A stretch of 64,000 nt of DNA. It comes from Gentiana macrophylla (Eukaryota > Streptophyta > Magnoliopsida > Gentianales > Gentianaceae). Below are positions 12,073-21,878 of this stretch, in pieces. How positions within the stretch are numbered: the first letter of the stretch is position 1; each line of letters starts with the position of its first letter. Where the stretch lies: NCBI GenBank assembly GCA_026214975.1, contig CM047810.1, forward strand, positions 34,820,498 through 34,884,497, read 5' to 3'. The notes under the pieces were generated by a model that saw nothing but the letters and a program-made list of their open reading frames with translations, ran no database searches and was not told the origin of the DNA. Both the position numbers and the translations under genes were made by a program.

Positions 12073-12300
12073 GAACTAAAACGGTAGTAGATTCTCATTA
12101 GGATGTAGAAAGAATCGACTCTGTGTAAGACGCCTTGATTCTCTATGATTCTTCAAAGAAAACGACGAAGAACAACAACAAGAAACAAATAGAACAAAGA
12201 ACTCGATCAAGAAACGTTAAGCGGGGAACCAAGCGAATAGCTCCTCCAAGATCTCGAAAAGAAATTTCCAGAGATTCACGCTAAGAAGCAATTCATCATT

Positions 12301-12312
12301 GCTCTGATACCA
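12301..12312 (-). other. Element C primer-binding site
   Basis: On the coding strand TGGTATCAGAGC directly follows the 5' LTR end, the standard complement to the 3' end of plant initiator tRNA-Met. Confidence 0.9.
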
Positions 12313-12753
12313 TGAAGAATTTGATGGTTCTTCATACAGAATAATGAAGAACACAATAATACTTCTGAGAATTAAGAAGGCGGGAAAAGTAAATAGAAAT
12401 AGAATTGAGATTTTATTAAACTGGAAAACTTAAACTTTACAAAAGTGTTTCTATGAGTATATATAGCTGCATTATCTAGCTAGATCACATGAGAATCTGT
12501 TATAACTAACTAATCGGTTATAACCACTTCCAACCGCTTTAGTTGTAAGTGTTCGACGTCACGTTACTAAGAGGCTGCTGAATAAGTTCAACACCCTGCT
12601 GATGTTGCCCGCTAAAGCTATCTGTTGAATATGCTCATCACCCTGCTGATGCTGTCTGCTGAAGGTGTTTGATAGACTGTTTCATTGAGCACTTGATCAC
12701 TTGATCACTTGATTGATCACACCTTCTTATCACTTAGTTGATTGTATAATCCA
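12313..12753 (-). repeat. Element C 5' LTR
   Basis: A 441-bp partner of 7370-7794. It holds an extra copy of a CACTTGATCA repeat and an 8-base insertion beside the TATATATAGC words. It supplies the promoter for the minus-strand transcript. Confidence 0.9.
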
Positions 12754-12759
12754 CTATAT

Positions 12760-13078
12760 ATTGTGATAAATTAGGGTAAAAAATACGATAAAGAATGCAT
12801 TGAAAATAATAACATCTCATATAAAAAGAATATTGCCAACTAAAGCGTATAAATTGAAATTGAGGAAGTTTTTTGTCTATTAAGTCATTCGAAAAAGTTA
12901 AATTTTTCTAAAAAAGATTGAAAGTTAAATAATCGGCGTCTTTATTACTTATTTTATGTCTTTTTTCTGATGACAATTCAAAGAATACCAGAGGTAAAAC
13001 TTTTGTAGCTGACACAATCATACTTTATACATTTATACGCAATTATTTATAATAGTGAACTTCAATTATTATTGTATA
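12760..13078. other. AT-rich intergenic DNA
   Basis: No open frame, RNA gene or repeat structure of note was recognised between element C and the next MITE. Confidence 0.5.
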
Positions 13079-13352
13079 TACTGTTTCCGTCCCAAAATAT
13101 ATGTCATTTTAGCTTTTTAATTTTGTCTCAAAATATAAGTCCATTTACAAAACCAATAAATCATTTATTACATCTTTCTTCTTATACCCTTCATTTATTA
13201 TATACGCAACCACTTTTTATTATTTTTCATTAATACTAATGAAAGGTCATTTTAGTCTTTTTAATCAAAATTAATGACAAATAACAAATTTAAGTAACTT
13301 TTCTTAATATATGTGAAAAAAGCCTAAAATGAGTTATATTTTGGGACGAACG
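13079..13352. mobile_element. Stowaway-like MITE
   Basis: The left end CTGTTTCCGTCCCAAAATAT is mirrored by the right end TATTTTGGGACGAACGTAG. CNCCNTCCGTCCCAAAATAT-type ends with TA flanks are characteristic of plant Stowaway (Tc1/mariner) MITEs. The interior repeats an inner copy of the terminal motif (TCTCAAAATATAAGTCCATT). No coding sequence is present. Confidence 0.75.
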
Positions 13353-14320
13353 TAGTATCAAACAAAAATGTATGCGGCAGATAATGTTAATTGTTATAGC
13401 ACCCTTGAAGACGATTCGATTCCTTGTAAATATTTTTCCTTTATTCGCAATTAAAGGGAGTAGGGCGGGGGAGGAAATTTTGATGTTATTGTATTTTGTG
13501 TTGTCATCTTTTCAAAAAAAAAAAAAATTTCTTCTATTTCTATTTGTTGTGGTTGCTATCGGAAATGAAACAAAATCAAGTTAAAAAAAAACAAAAAAAT
13601 AAAAAAAAACAAATAGCAAACGCCTCAATTGATAAAGAACAAAGTGAGTAATTTTTTTAATTTTTTATTTTTTTCTTTCAGTTCTCCGATATCAGGAACC
13701 CATCGGTCCGACTAATCAGGAGTTTACTGCAGTCGTCATATGCAGAAATCATTTCTTAAGTGAATAATTTTTTAACTAGTCTAATAAACAAAATTAAATC
13801 TTGTTGGCATAGAGGATTGAAGCTCTTCTCCACGATCTCATGTTATTTGTAAAACACTTTAACTTTGAAAAAAAAAAATAATTCAGCAAGAATCATTAAT
13901 TATATGGGAAATAGTACTAATTTATCAGTATTTGGAAAGCAATCAAAAATCAACGTCCGGATTTATGATTGAACTACTTGCAATTACTACACTTTTATAA
14001 GATTAATACGACACCGGACTCGTTTCAAAATGTAAATCATTATATGGATTTTCACACACATTGAAAAATTTGGCGAATTTCATAAATTCTATGAAAAAGT
14101 TTACTAAAGTATCATTTGAAAATTATTAATAGAATATTATTAAAGTAAATATAAATGGTTGTATTGATAATAAATTAAAATAATATAAAATGAACTTATA
14201 TTTTAGGAAAAACCAAAAGAGGTATAGTCATTTATATTTTAGGTCGGGAAGAGAGTAGTAAATTTTCAGTAGATAGTGTAAATCCTTTAGAAACTCTATT
14301 TTAGATGTTTCAATAAGAAA
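13353..14320. other. AT-rich intergenic DNA
   Basis: Short open frames only. Poly-A and poly-T runs occur around 13515-13528 and 13580-13610. Nothing resembling a gene or terminal repeat was recognised. Confidence 0.5.
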
Positions 14321-14519
14321 AAACACTACAACATGTATTCTATTTTTTACTATATTTACAGATTATGTAAAATTTTCTTTACATATAGCATTCATTCATA
14401 TTCTGTAAATTTTTCTTTATATCTAATGTCAATACTACAAAAAAACATAATGATCACAGTTTTTAAGTGTGATATATTCACATTAGTCACAGTTTCCAAA
14501 GTGTGGCATATTGAGGTGT

Positions 14520-14815
14520 GACATATAGTACTTTAATTCAATCATATTTAAAAACTGTGATCTATTATAGTCGTTATCACACTTGAAAACCGTGATCTAT
14601 TATAATTGTTGTCACACTTAAAAATCGAGATCTATTATAATTTCAACACATTTAAAAATTGTGATCTATTTTAGTTGTTATCACACTTAAAAACTGTGAT
14701 CTATTATAGTTGTTATCACACTTAAGAACTTAGATCTATTATAATTTCAACACATTTAAAAACTGTGATCTATTTTAGTTGTTATCACACATAAAACCGA
14801 GATCTATTAATTTTT
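14520..14815. repeat. Subterminal tandem repeats, first block
   Basis: About seven or eight degenerate units of about 35-45 bp built from AAACTGTGATCTATTATAG and TTGTTATCACACTTAAAA. Sub-variants (CGAGATCTATTATAATTTC followed by AACACATTTAAAA) alternate in a higher-order order, so pairs or triplets of units were duplicated together. Confidence 0.75.
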
Positions 14816-14867
14816 TTTTTTTAGGAAAGATCTATAATTTCAACCACACATATAAAAGTGTAATCAT

Positions 14868-15000
14868 TCTTTTTTTTTAGAAAACAAAATATACGCACAC
14901 ATATTTTTTCCCCAGTGGGACTTGAACCTGGATACTCTGGATTAACGAGCCACACTAATTACCACTGGACCGAAGCCTTCTTTCTTCTTGTTTTCGACCA
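14868..15000 (-). repeat. tRNA-derived segment (SINE-like) in CACTA block
   Basis: On the minus strand GGTCCAGTGGTAATTAGTG resembles an A box and GGTTCAAGTCCCACTGGGG contains a B box (GGTTCAAGTCC). They are spaced as in a tRNA-derived promoter. The stem pairing expected of a functional tRNA is not complete and there is no anticodon loop I can define, so it is read as SINE-like. A diverged second copy is at 15364-15478. Confidence 0.5.
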
Positions 15001-15109
15001 CACTAAACTTCGATCTCATTATAAAATATCATATTATTTTAATCACAGTGAAAAACTATGATAGATTGATGTATTCGTCTCAGTTTCCTAAGACCGTGAT
15101 AATAAAAAC

Positions 15110-15335
15110 TATAATCTAATTTAGTTGTTATCACAGTTAAAAACCGAGATCTATTATACTTTCAACACATTTAAAAACTGTGATCTATTTTAGTTGTTAT
15201 CACACTTAAAAACCGTGATCTATTATAGTTGTTATCATAGTTAAAAACCAAGATCTATCATAACTTCAACACATTTAAAAACTGTGATCTATTTTAGTTA
15301 TTATCACACTTAAAAACCGAGCTCTATTATAATTT
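15110..15335. repeat. Subterminal tandem repeats, second block
   Basis: The same GTGATCTATTTTAGTTGTTA and TATCACACTTAAAAACCG units as in 14520-14815, in the same orientation. The flanking SINE-like segment and the TCTCATTATAAAATATCATA block also recur, so a segment of about 480 bp has been duplicated in tandem. Confidence 0.7.
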
Positions 15336-15363
15336 TAATCACACCAAAAAAAGTGTGATCATT

Positions 15364-15478
15364 CTTTTTTTTTGAAAACAAAATATACGCACATACATTT
15401 TTTTTCCCCTAGTAGGACTCGAACCCGGATACTCCGTATTAAGGAACTACCCATAGGCTGATGCCTTTTTTCTTCTCA
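15364..15478 (-). repeat. Second tRNA-derived segment
   Basis: On the minus strand GGGTTCGAGTCCTACTAGGG holds a perfect B box (GGTTCGAGTCC). It pairs by sequence with the segment at 14868-15000 and shares its ATACGCACA/TTTTCCCC flank. The A-box side is more diverged. Confidence 0.5.
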
Positions 15479-16349
15479 TTTTCAACCACACTAAACTGAT
15501 ATCTCATTATAAAATATCATATTATTTTAATCACAGTTAAAAATGTGATTAATTGATGTTTTTGTTTCAGTTTTCCTAAAAACCGTGATAATAAAAAGTT
15601 AATGTGTTAATTTTACTTTCTTTGTCTCGATTTTTAAAAAAAATGAGATATTTTTCATTGTAAAGTGTGATATAAATCCTTTTTGTAATAGGGAAATAAA
15701 ATCAATCACACATAATAACCGAAACCTAAATATAAAATATCTAACCATTTTAATCACACTTAAAAACTGAGATTTATTGGTATAATACATCTCGGTTTAT
15801 TCAATAACTGTGATAAAAAATTTAAGTGTGATATATACATTTTCCTTGTCTCGGTTTTTCTAAAAGTGTGATCCGTATCATTCTATAAGTGTGATCTATG
15901 TCTATTTTTGTATTAGTGAATATAATTTGTCTCACTTTTTCTATAACTGTAACAAAAATATCATATGAATTTAGTCACAGTTTAAAAATAAGATTAATTG
16001 ATATAATTTATCTCGTTTTTTCAATAACCGTGACAAAAATATCATATCAATTAAGTCACAGTTTGAAAATGTGAGTGATTGGTATAATTTATCTCGCTTT
16101 TTCAATACATGTGACAAAAAATCATATCAATACAGTCACTGTTTAGATGTGAGATTGATTGATATAATTTATCTCGTTTTTTAATAACTGTGATAGAAAT
16201 ATCATATCAATTTAGTCACAGTTTAAAAATGAGATTGCTTGAGATAATTTATCTCGGTTTTTCAATAACTGTGACATAAATATTATATCAATTAAGTTAC
16301 AGTTTAAAAATGGGACTGATTGATATAAGTTATCTCGGTTTTTGAATAA

Positions 16350-16567
16350 TAAAAAAAAGGGTAAACCCTACCCCCGAGGGTCCCCACTCCCCCTGTCCCA
16401 CGGGATGAGTGGAGATGTAAATCAATATCCCCTAGTAGCTCAGAGTCAATGGGCTTACCTTTAACAGGAGGGAACAATTCGCCCCTTGTGGGAATCGAAC
16501 CTCTAACCTCCCGCTAGCTGCAATTACGCACCCACGCCCCTTGCCAACTGGGTTATGTCCTGGGGAC
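16350..16567 (-). mobile_element. tRNA-derived SINE with 18-bp target-site duplication
   Basis: The 218-bp body on the minus strand starts GTCCCCAGGACATAACCCAG, then TTGGCAAGGGGCGTGGG (A-box region TAACCCAGTTGG). It has a B box GGTTCGATTCC in AGAGGTTCGATTCCCACAAG and ends in a T-rich tail (GGGTTTACCCTTTTTTTTAT). It is flanked by a perfect 18-bp direct repeat ATCTCGGTTTTTGAATAA at 16332-16349 and 16568-16585. SINEs transpose by RNA polymerase III transcription and LINE machinery, and such long duplications are typical. It is inserted in the CACTA-like repeats. Confidence 0.9.
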
Positions 16568-16765
16568 ATCTCGGTTTTTGAATAAGTGTGATAGAAAGTG
16601 GTAAGTGTGATATATATATTTTCTTTGTCTTATTTTTAGTAAAACTGTGATTGTTATCATATTTTAAATGTGACCTATTGTAGTAGTGTGTATTTTTTTT
16701 TTTTTTTTTGGATAGAAATTTTGTAAATTAGGAAAAGCATGTATTTAAAAGTGTAAAATATAGTA

Positions 16766-17041
16766 CTACATCCGTCCTAAAATATAAGTCATCCTACACT
16801 TTTAGATTTGTCCTATAATATAAGTCATTCTATATTACCAATTCAACATTTATTACATTTTTCTCCATTTTACCCCTAATATATTATTAATCTAAGTATT
16901 TTTCATTATTTAACAACAAATGCATTAATGATATTAATCAAGGGGCATTTTAGACATTAACCTTTAAATTTATGACATTCAACCACTTTCTTGATCTGTC
17001 TGAAAATTTCTAGGATAACTTATATTTTTAGACGGAGGTAG
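16766..17041. mobile_element. Stowaway-like MITE
   Basis: Left end CTACATCCGTCCTAAAATAT, right end ATATTTTTAGACGGAGGTAG, an imperfect inverse. It is flanked by TA-type sequence (GTA). It is a relative of the element at 13079-13352, with the same AAAATATAAGTCATTC inner repeat. Confidence 0.75.
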
Positions 17042-17044
17042 TAT

Positions 17045-17237
17045 CGGGACGAGATCACCTGTCTAAGTTGTGTGTCTAATTTCGGTGTCTAAGTAAAAAC
17101 TACGCCGTTTTATGTGTATTTGATTTTTCAAAGAAATAAGAAAAAACAAAACATAAAAATCAAATACACATGAAACAACGAAGTTTTTACTTAGACACCG
17201 AAATTAGACATACAACTTAGACAGGTGATCTCATCCC
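17045..17237. mobile_element. Long-hairpin MITE with 8-bp duplication
   Basis: Almost the whole element is a palindrome: CGGGACGAGATCACCTGTCT continuing GTCTAATTTCGGTGTCTAAG on the left, and the exact opposite arms on the right, with a short AAGAAATAAGAAAAAAC centre. GGTAGTAT occurs at 17037-17044 and 17238-17245, giving an 8-bp duplication as in hAT elements. The left copy is the end of the neighbouring Stowaway MITE, so this insertion came later. Confidence 0.75.
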
Positions 17238-17383
17238 GGTAGTATCCATTGACATGATGTAATGCAAGTGCTCTTAAAAACACTCCAACCGTATCGCATA
17301 GTTACTTTTTCAATGCATCTCAATATTCTAACTTCTTCCTAACTTAATTCCTCACCATTAAAAAGTCAAGAAAACCATTATAT

Positions 17384-17392
17384 TATATATAT
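17384..17392 (+). promoter_or_regulatory. Likely TATA box of the GT47 gene
   Basis: TATATATATG lies about 47-55 bases before the chosen start codon at 17439. That leaves room for a short 5' untranslated region of about 20-25 bases, plausible for a plant core promoter. The upstream 200 bp is the hairpin MITE, so the promoter is compact or has been cut short by the insertion. Confidence 0.45.
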
Positions 17393-17438
17393 GCATAACA
17401 ATATTATTATTGAAGACTAAAATAGAGAAGAGAAAAGC

Positions 17439-20400
17439 ATGGGGGATTCCGAGCGATTTCCTTCACTTTGGCTCTCATCAAGGCTGCTATGTATTATGCT
17501 ACCGGTTTTTATAGTGGCCGGAGTTGTAATCTTGACGACTCCATCGCCGGCTACCACTTGGAAAAATCGAAATGCAAATATGGATTCACCTCTACATTTT
17601 TTCACAAATGATTCAATAACATTTCTTCGTTCAAGGTTTAATCATCAAAAGACTGAGGTATTTTTGTTGTATTTATTTATTTATTTTTTGTGTTTTGTTT
17701 TGTTTTGTTTTGTTATAAAGAATGTAAGTATGGTTGGTTACGGCAGAAGACGATTTTTTTTTTTTTTTGTTGAGAAACGGTAGAAGACGATTTGAATTGA
17801 ATTTGGCTTGTCTTCTACTGCATTTTTTTTTTTCAGTTATGAATAAATATTTGATTACTACTGTACTTAATTCAAAATAGGAGGACAAAGGGTCTATTGG
17901 GAAATTTGGCAGCAATCAAGGGAAATTGCAAGTTTTAGAAGCCCGTCTTGCACAATCAAGAGCAATAATCAGGAAAGCTAAATATTCCAATCAAACATAT
18001 CATGACGAATTTGTCCCTAAAGGCCCTATGTATAAGCATCCTAAAGCCTTTCACAGGTACTACTATATAGCTAATCATCTTATTATATTCAACGGGTCTT
18101 CAATTCAGTATTTTCCTTACAAATTGACATTTTTGTTTTTAGTCTAGGAGCAGGTGGAAAATTCTAAATTGGTTTCTCTATCACTAAATACTTATAAAAA
18201 AAATAAAATAAAGATAGTGTTCAACATAAATATTAGTTTGGGTAATCACTACCCCCCTTCTTAAAATTAAATTTGCCTAAAGCACGTGGTGAGGTGTGTT
18301 CCTCACATATGGTTTTTAATCAGAAGTTTGACCTCTCCAACGCACTTGATGGTTAAATGTAAAAATAACATATAAATCGATGTGGTTTTATTTGTAGTTT
18401 ATACATAAAACTAATGCGTTTATTAGGTCAGATTTGACCGTCAAGTACATCGAAATGGATCTTTTTCCATTTAATCAATAATGTGGACCATTTCTTAAAT
18501 AACGACCCATAATCAAATATTGTGGACCCTTTTTTATATTATATAACAAAACTAACATGATGATGTTAATTAGTAGGGGGATTGAGGAGAAAGACAAAAT
18601 TATTTTTTCACGTAGAAAATAGGACAAAAATTTCAATTAGGGAATAGGGTAAACATTTCAAAATTTTGCGTAAAAGACTTATTTACTGTATTTTCTAATT
18701 CTGGACGCCTCCTTTTCAAAAGAAAATAAAAACCAACACACTTTATTTCTCTTCTATTTTTTTAAACACTTATATCTCTCAACCTAGAACTCTAAATTTG
18801 AAAAAAATTTCACCAAAATTTTATTTTCTTATGCTCTTTATTTTGAGACCACATTCACCATATTCCGACGTAATTTTCGAAAATCCGCTGTCGAAATTCA
18901 CTATTATTCTAAATTCATTGTTTTTCGGGATTCACCGAGTGAATTTCGATAGTGAATCTCACGAAAAACGATGTAATGATATCGAACAAAGTCTCAAAAC
19001 GAAGAGAATGAAAAAGGGGACTATCTTTTCACAATAAACATGTTGTACACAATCCAAGGGCGAGAGTGAGCTTCGTTTTAACTTTTAACACACATATCAT
19101 TTTGACCATAAATGAGTCAGGAATTATATACAGGCCAATAACACTATGTTATCCGGACTAAAATTTGGTCTGAATAAAGAGACATTTTAACGTATGTTTG
19201 GGAAACAATACGGACCATTTACAGGTAGAAAATTTACGTTTTCCGCCCTTATTTCAAGTCGGAATATAACCACGGCACTATGAAAATTTCGAAAACGTAT
19301 CGGACAATATTAGAGGCCAAAAATGAAATGTTTTCCTGACCACGTTCGGGTCAGAATAAGTTAAATTGTTCTGACCACATTTGAGTAGGTATAATCCTAT
19401 TTCAAGTAAGAATACAACCACGACGCTATGAAAATTTCGAAAAACGTGTCGGATTATTTTAGAGGCCGAATGTAATATTTTCCTGACCACGTTCGGGTCA
19501 GAATAAACTAAATTGTTCTGACCACATATGAGTAGGTATAATGTTTCACATATGAGTAGGTATAATGTTTCTCATCATCCCATGAAACTAGACACACAAA
19601 TTGAACATTTGATCCCATCCCAGCAACAGCCGTACATGCGTGAATTATTTTTTTAATTTTTTTTTGTCCTTTAGACTATAAATTTTATAGAAGTTGTCAT
19701 TCTCTGTAAAAAAATATTTAGGTGTCCTGTTATTTAAAAATATTCAAAAATGTGTCCTTTTACCCAATTTTCTATAATTAGTATTATATCAGTCAATGAA
19801 GTGTACCTTAATGGTTAAATTGAGGGCCCGTGCCAAGAGGTCATGGTTCGAGTCCTCTAAACAAGGTGATTTCGTTTCGGTGCATGGAGCGTAGTTCATG
19901 CCTTTTGATCACGATAATATGACACTGAGGTTTTTTGTAATATCCTTTCTTCTTTTTCTTCGAAGTTTTGTCTTGCAATGTTGAAAATATGTTGTCTTAT
20001 TGTAGTTGGTAATCCAAGTATTTGTGATTGATGATGAAAGAATGTTTTTATTAGATCAAGAAGTGCTGATCCAAAATTTTTTGGTGGGTTTATAACAAGT
20101 TTATTTTTGAGATCAAATATTTCTTTGTGGAGCTTATGATAATGTAGTTGGAGGGAATTTTTCTCAAAACGCAAGATTGTCATATCAAATAAGTCACTAA
20201 TCTCAGTTCTAATATGACTTCTTCAATATAGAAATTGGCTTTATGTTTTTTAAACGCCAATTGTTTAGCTGGTTCTAATGTATGAAATCCATAGAAGACA
20301 GGTCCAGGAACATTAATTGATTCTTTCACATAAGACCATGTCTTATATATTCCAGGGGTTTTTCCCTTCAATATCCGTATCCTTCCTCGTCCCGTTGTCC

Positions 20401-21619
20401 CCCCTTGCTCGATCACTGTGGCCTTCTTGGTATCTGGTGTCCCCCCCTTGCTCGATCGTTGTCCCCCCTTAATCATATTTTCAAATATCTATATCTATAA
20501 ACTAGTATAAATAATTTTATTTGATGCAAAATTAAGTTTGCTTTCGCGATGACGCGAAGCAAAACACAGTAAATTAACTAAATTTATGGTTTTTTTTTAA
20601 ATAATCATGCAGAAGCTATCTGGAAATGGAGAGAAAATTTAAAGTGTACGTATACAAGGAAGGCGAACCTCCTGTTTTTCATTATGGTCCGAATAAGCAC
20701 ACAATGGCAATAGAAGGATACTTCATTGAACAAATGGAGATTAGCAGCAAGTTTCGGACAACCAATCCTCATGAAGCTCATGTCTATTTCCTTCCCTTCA
20801 GTGTCGATATGCTAACTCATGTCGTCTTCATTCCTGAAACCCATTCTTGGACCGAAATGAAAAACACAGCTTCTGATTATATCGATGTGATTTCTCATAA
20901 ATACCCTTTCTGGAACCGTAGCCTCGGCGCTGATCACTTCATGCTTGCCTGTCATGATTGGGGTCCTGAGATTTCGTATGCTATTCCGTACCTATACAAG
21001 AATTCAATCCGGGCGTTATGCAATGCGAATACATCGGAGAAGTTCATTCCGACAAAGATGTTTCCATACCCGAAATCCTCCTCCCCAATGGCAATATGGA
21101 GGGACTACTAGGCGGTCCATCGCCTTCAAAGCGTTCGGTTTTAGTGTTTTATGCGGAGGGATACATGGTCCGATTAGGCCGATTCTGTTAGAGTATTGGG
21201 AGAATAAAGATAAAGATGTTCAAATCCATCAGTACTTACCGAATAACATATCGTATTATGGGATGATGAGAAAGAGTCGGTATTGTATATGTCCTAAGCG
21301 GAGTGAGGTTGCGAGTCCAAGAATGGTGGAGGCATTGTACATGGGGTGTGTACCTGTGCTGATTAAAGAAGGTTATGTTATTCCATTCAGTGATGTTTTG
21401 AATTGGAAGGCGTTTTCGGTTATAATTCCTGTTAAAGATATACCGAATTTGAAGAAAATACTGGAAGGGATACCGCAGAGGCAGTATATAAAGATGCAAC
21501 GTAGAGGGATTCAAGTCAGAAGGCATTTTGAAATCAATTCTCCTCCGAAACGTTATGATGTTTTCCATATGATTCTTCATTCTATTTGGCTGAGGAGGCT
21601 TAATTTTAGGATTAATTAA
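17439..21619 (+). CDS. GT47 family (exostosin-domain) glycosyltransferase, three exons
   Basis: Exons 17439-17657, 17881-18056 and 20613-21619, joined by GT-AG introns, give about 467 residues. Residues 12-35 are a hydrophobic signal anchor (LPVFIVAGVVILTT), as in type II Golgi enzymes. Exon 2 has a short helix-prone stretch (LEARLAQSRAIIRKAKY) and the KHPKAFHR lead-in. Exon 3 has the exostosin domain: SYLEMERKFKVYVYKEGEPP, FRTTNPHEAHVYFLPFSV, GADHFMLACHDWGP, HGPIRPILLEYWENK and VASPRMVEALYMGCVPVLI, ending HSIWLRRLNFRIN. The family makes cell-wall polysaccharides and glycans; the closest plant relatives are the At5g03795/At5g25310 type, substrate unknown. Two single-base losses near 21057 (after FIPTK) and 21155 (FYA-GG) shift the frame; each removes one G from a G run and the frame resumes after both. 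The codon before VASPR is also altered (CPKRSE instead of the usual CPSGxE). Either the sequence has read errors or the gene is recently damaged. Family assignment is very secure. Confidence 0.9.
19251..19548. repeat. Two-copy tandem repeat in intron 2
   Basis: Two ~149-bp units, each with TTTCAAGT, CTATGAAAATTTCGAAAA, TTTTCCTGACCACGTTCGGG and TCTGACCACAT..GAGTAGGTA. A partial third TATGAGTAGGTATAATG follows. The units differ at a few positions. GACCACGTTCGGGTCAGAA contains inverted words typical of MITE interiors. Confidence 0.65.
19795..19890 (+). repeat. tRNA-like segment, possible SINE fragment
   Basis: GTACCTTAATGGTTAAATTG resembles an A box and GGTTCGAGTCC at 19845-19855 is a perfect B box, about 35 bp apart. 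No cloverleaf with a credible anticodon stem was found and no duplication was placed, so it is called a tRNA-derived fragment and not a tRNA gene. Confidence 0.45.
19896..20476 (-). pseudogene. Endogenous caulimovirid-like viroplasmin (ORF6/TAV-like) fragment
   Basis: Two minus-strand frames, 20180-20476 and 19896-20183, overlap by four bases in different phases. The first contains KGKTPGIYKTW followed about 15 residues later by FYGFHTLEPAKQLAF. This is the pattern of the viroplasmin/RNase H1 N-terminal domain (G-x-x-PGIYxTWxxC ... GxxFxxFxTLEEAxxx) of caulimovirid inclusion-body proteins and some cellular proteins. The second part is helical, with LDLIKTFFHHQSQILGLPTT and an acidic stretch, and I do not recognise its family. 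The piece lies in an intron, opposite to the host gene, with no neighbouring movement, coat or polymerase frame seen, so it is a small relic. Confidence 0.5.
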
Positions 21620-21878
21620 TGACCATGGTATATCATAATAAAGAGAAATGTTTGATGTGCCCGTATCATTACTTCTAACCTTTTGTTAGGCATAAGTATG
21701 TCTTTATTTCTTTAGTTTTGTGTAATATCATGTATCTTCCTATAAGTGTACGTATAAGCGTAAATTTGTCAATCGAATAATATTCAAAATTTCATAATTT
21801 TCTTTTGTTTGAATAATTTTGAAATTTGTAGCAGCACATGAATGGCACAAGCTCTTACAGTTAATAAAGATTTACGGT

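Larger units (their letters stand above)
7365..12759 (-). mobile_element. Element C: complete Ty1/Copia retrotransposon, minus strand
   Basis: Two LTRs (7370-7794 and 12313-12753) flank a minus-strand gag-protease-integrase-reverse transcriptase-RNase H region, the Copia gene order. A primer site matching initiator tRNA-Met lies inside the right LTR, and a purine tract (pyrimidine-rich on this strand) lies inside the left LTR. LTRs start TGGATT and end TTCA on the coding strand. The flanks read TATAT (7365-7369) and, one base off, TATAT (12755-12759), so the duplication is probable but imperfect. The LTRs differ at many scattered substitutions plus two short tandem-length changes, so this copy looks older than element A. 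Frame breaks make it non-autonomous as read. Confidence 0.9.
14321..16697. mobile_element. CACTA-like non-autonomous element cluster
   Basis: The region is bounded by CACTACAACATG at about 14323 and ATTGTAGTAGTG near 16680-16691. Further end-like words lie inside: TACTACAAAAAAACATAATG at 14432 and TTTTTGTATTAGTG at about 15913-15926. CACTA (En/Spm) elements start CACTA, often followed by CAAAAA, and carry dense subterminal repeats. Here the subterminal word is a T/GTGATCTATTATAG and TTATCACACTTAAAAAC pair repeated many times in both orientations. No transposase is readable. Several overlapping copies, rather than one, probably make up the block. Confidence 0.6.
18057..20612 (+). other. GT47 intron 2 with repeats
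   Basis: The large intron (2.56 kb) starts GTACTACT and ends ATCATGCAG. It contains a tandem duplication (19251-19548), a tRNA-like segment (19795-19890) and a viroplasmin-like fragment (19896-20476). A loose hairpin occurs around 18820-19020 (TTTTGAGAC versus GTCTCAAAA). The first intron is short (17658-17880). No coding exon of the gene was missed as far as I can see, because exons 2 and 3 join smoothly through CAC AG | A AGC TAT. Confidence 0.7.

Noticed and set aside
13372..13584. Small membrane protein of 70 residues
   Set aside because: Frame is AT-driven, runs through a poly-A tract and has no neighbours or family resemblance.
14520..15335. Regular repeats that at first glance look like a CRISPR array
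   Set aside because: Units are degenerate, lack unique spacers of constant length, occur in both orientations and sit between CACTA-like ends in plant DNA.
14868..16567. tRNA genes on the minus strand (three B boxes)
   Set aside because: No complete cloverleaf with anticodon stem; one is flanked by an 18-bp duplication and has a tail (SINE), and the other two are copies of each other inside a duplicated transposon segment.
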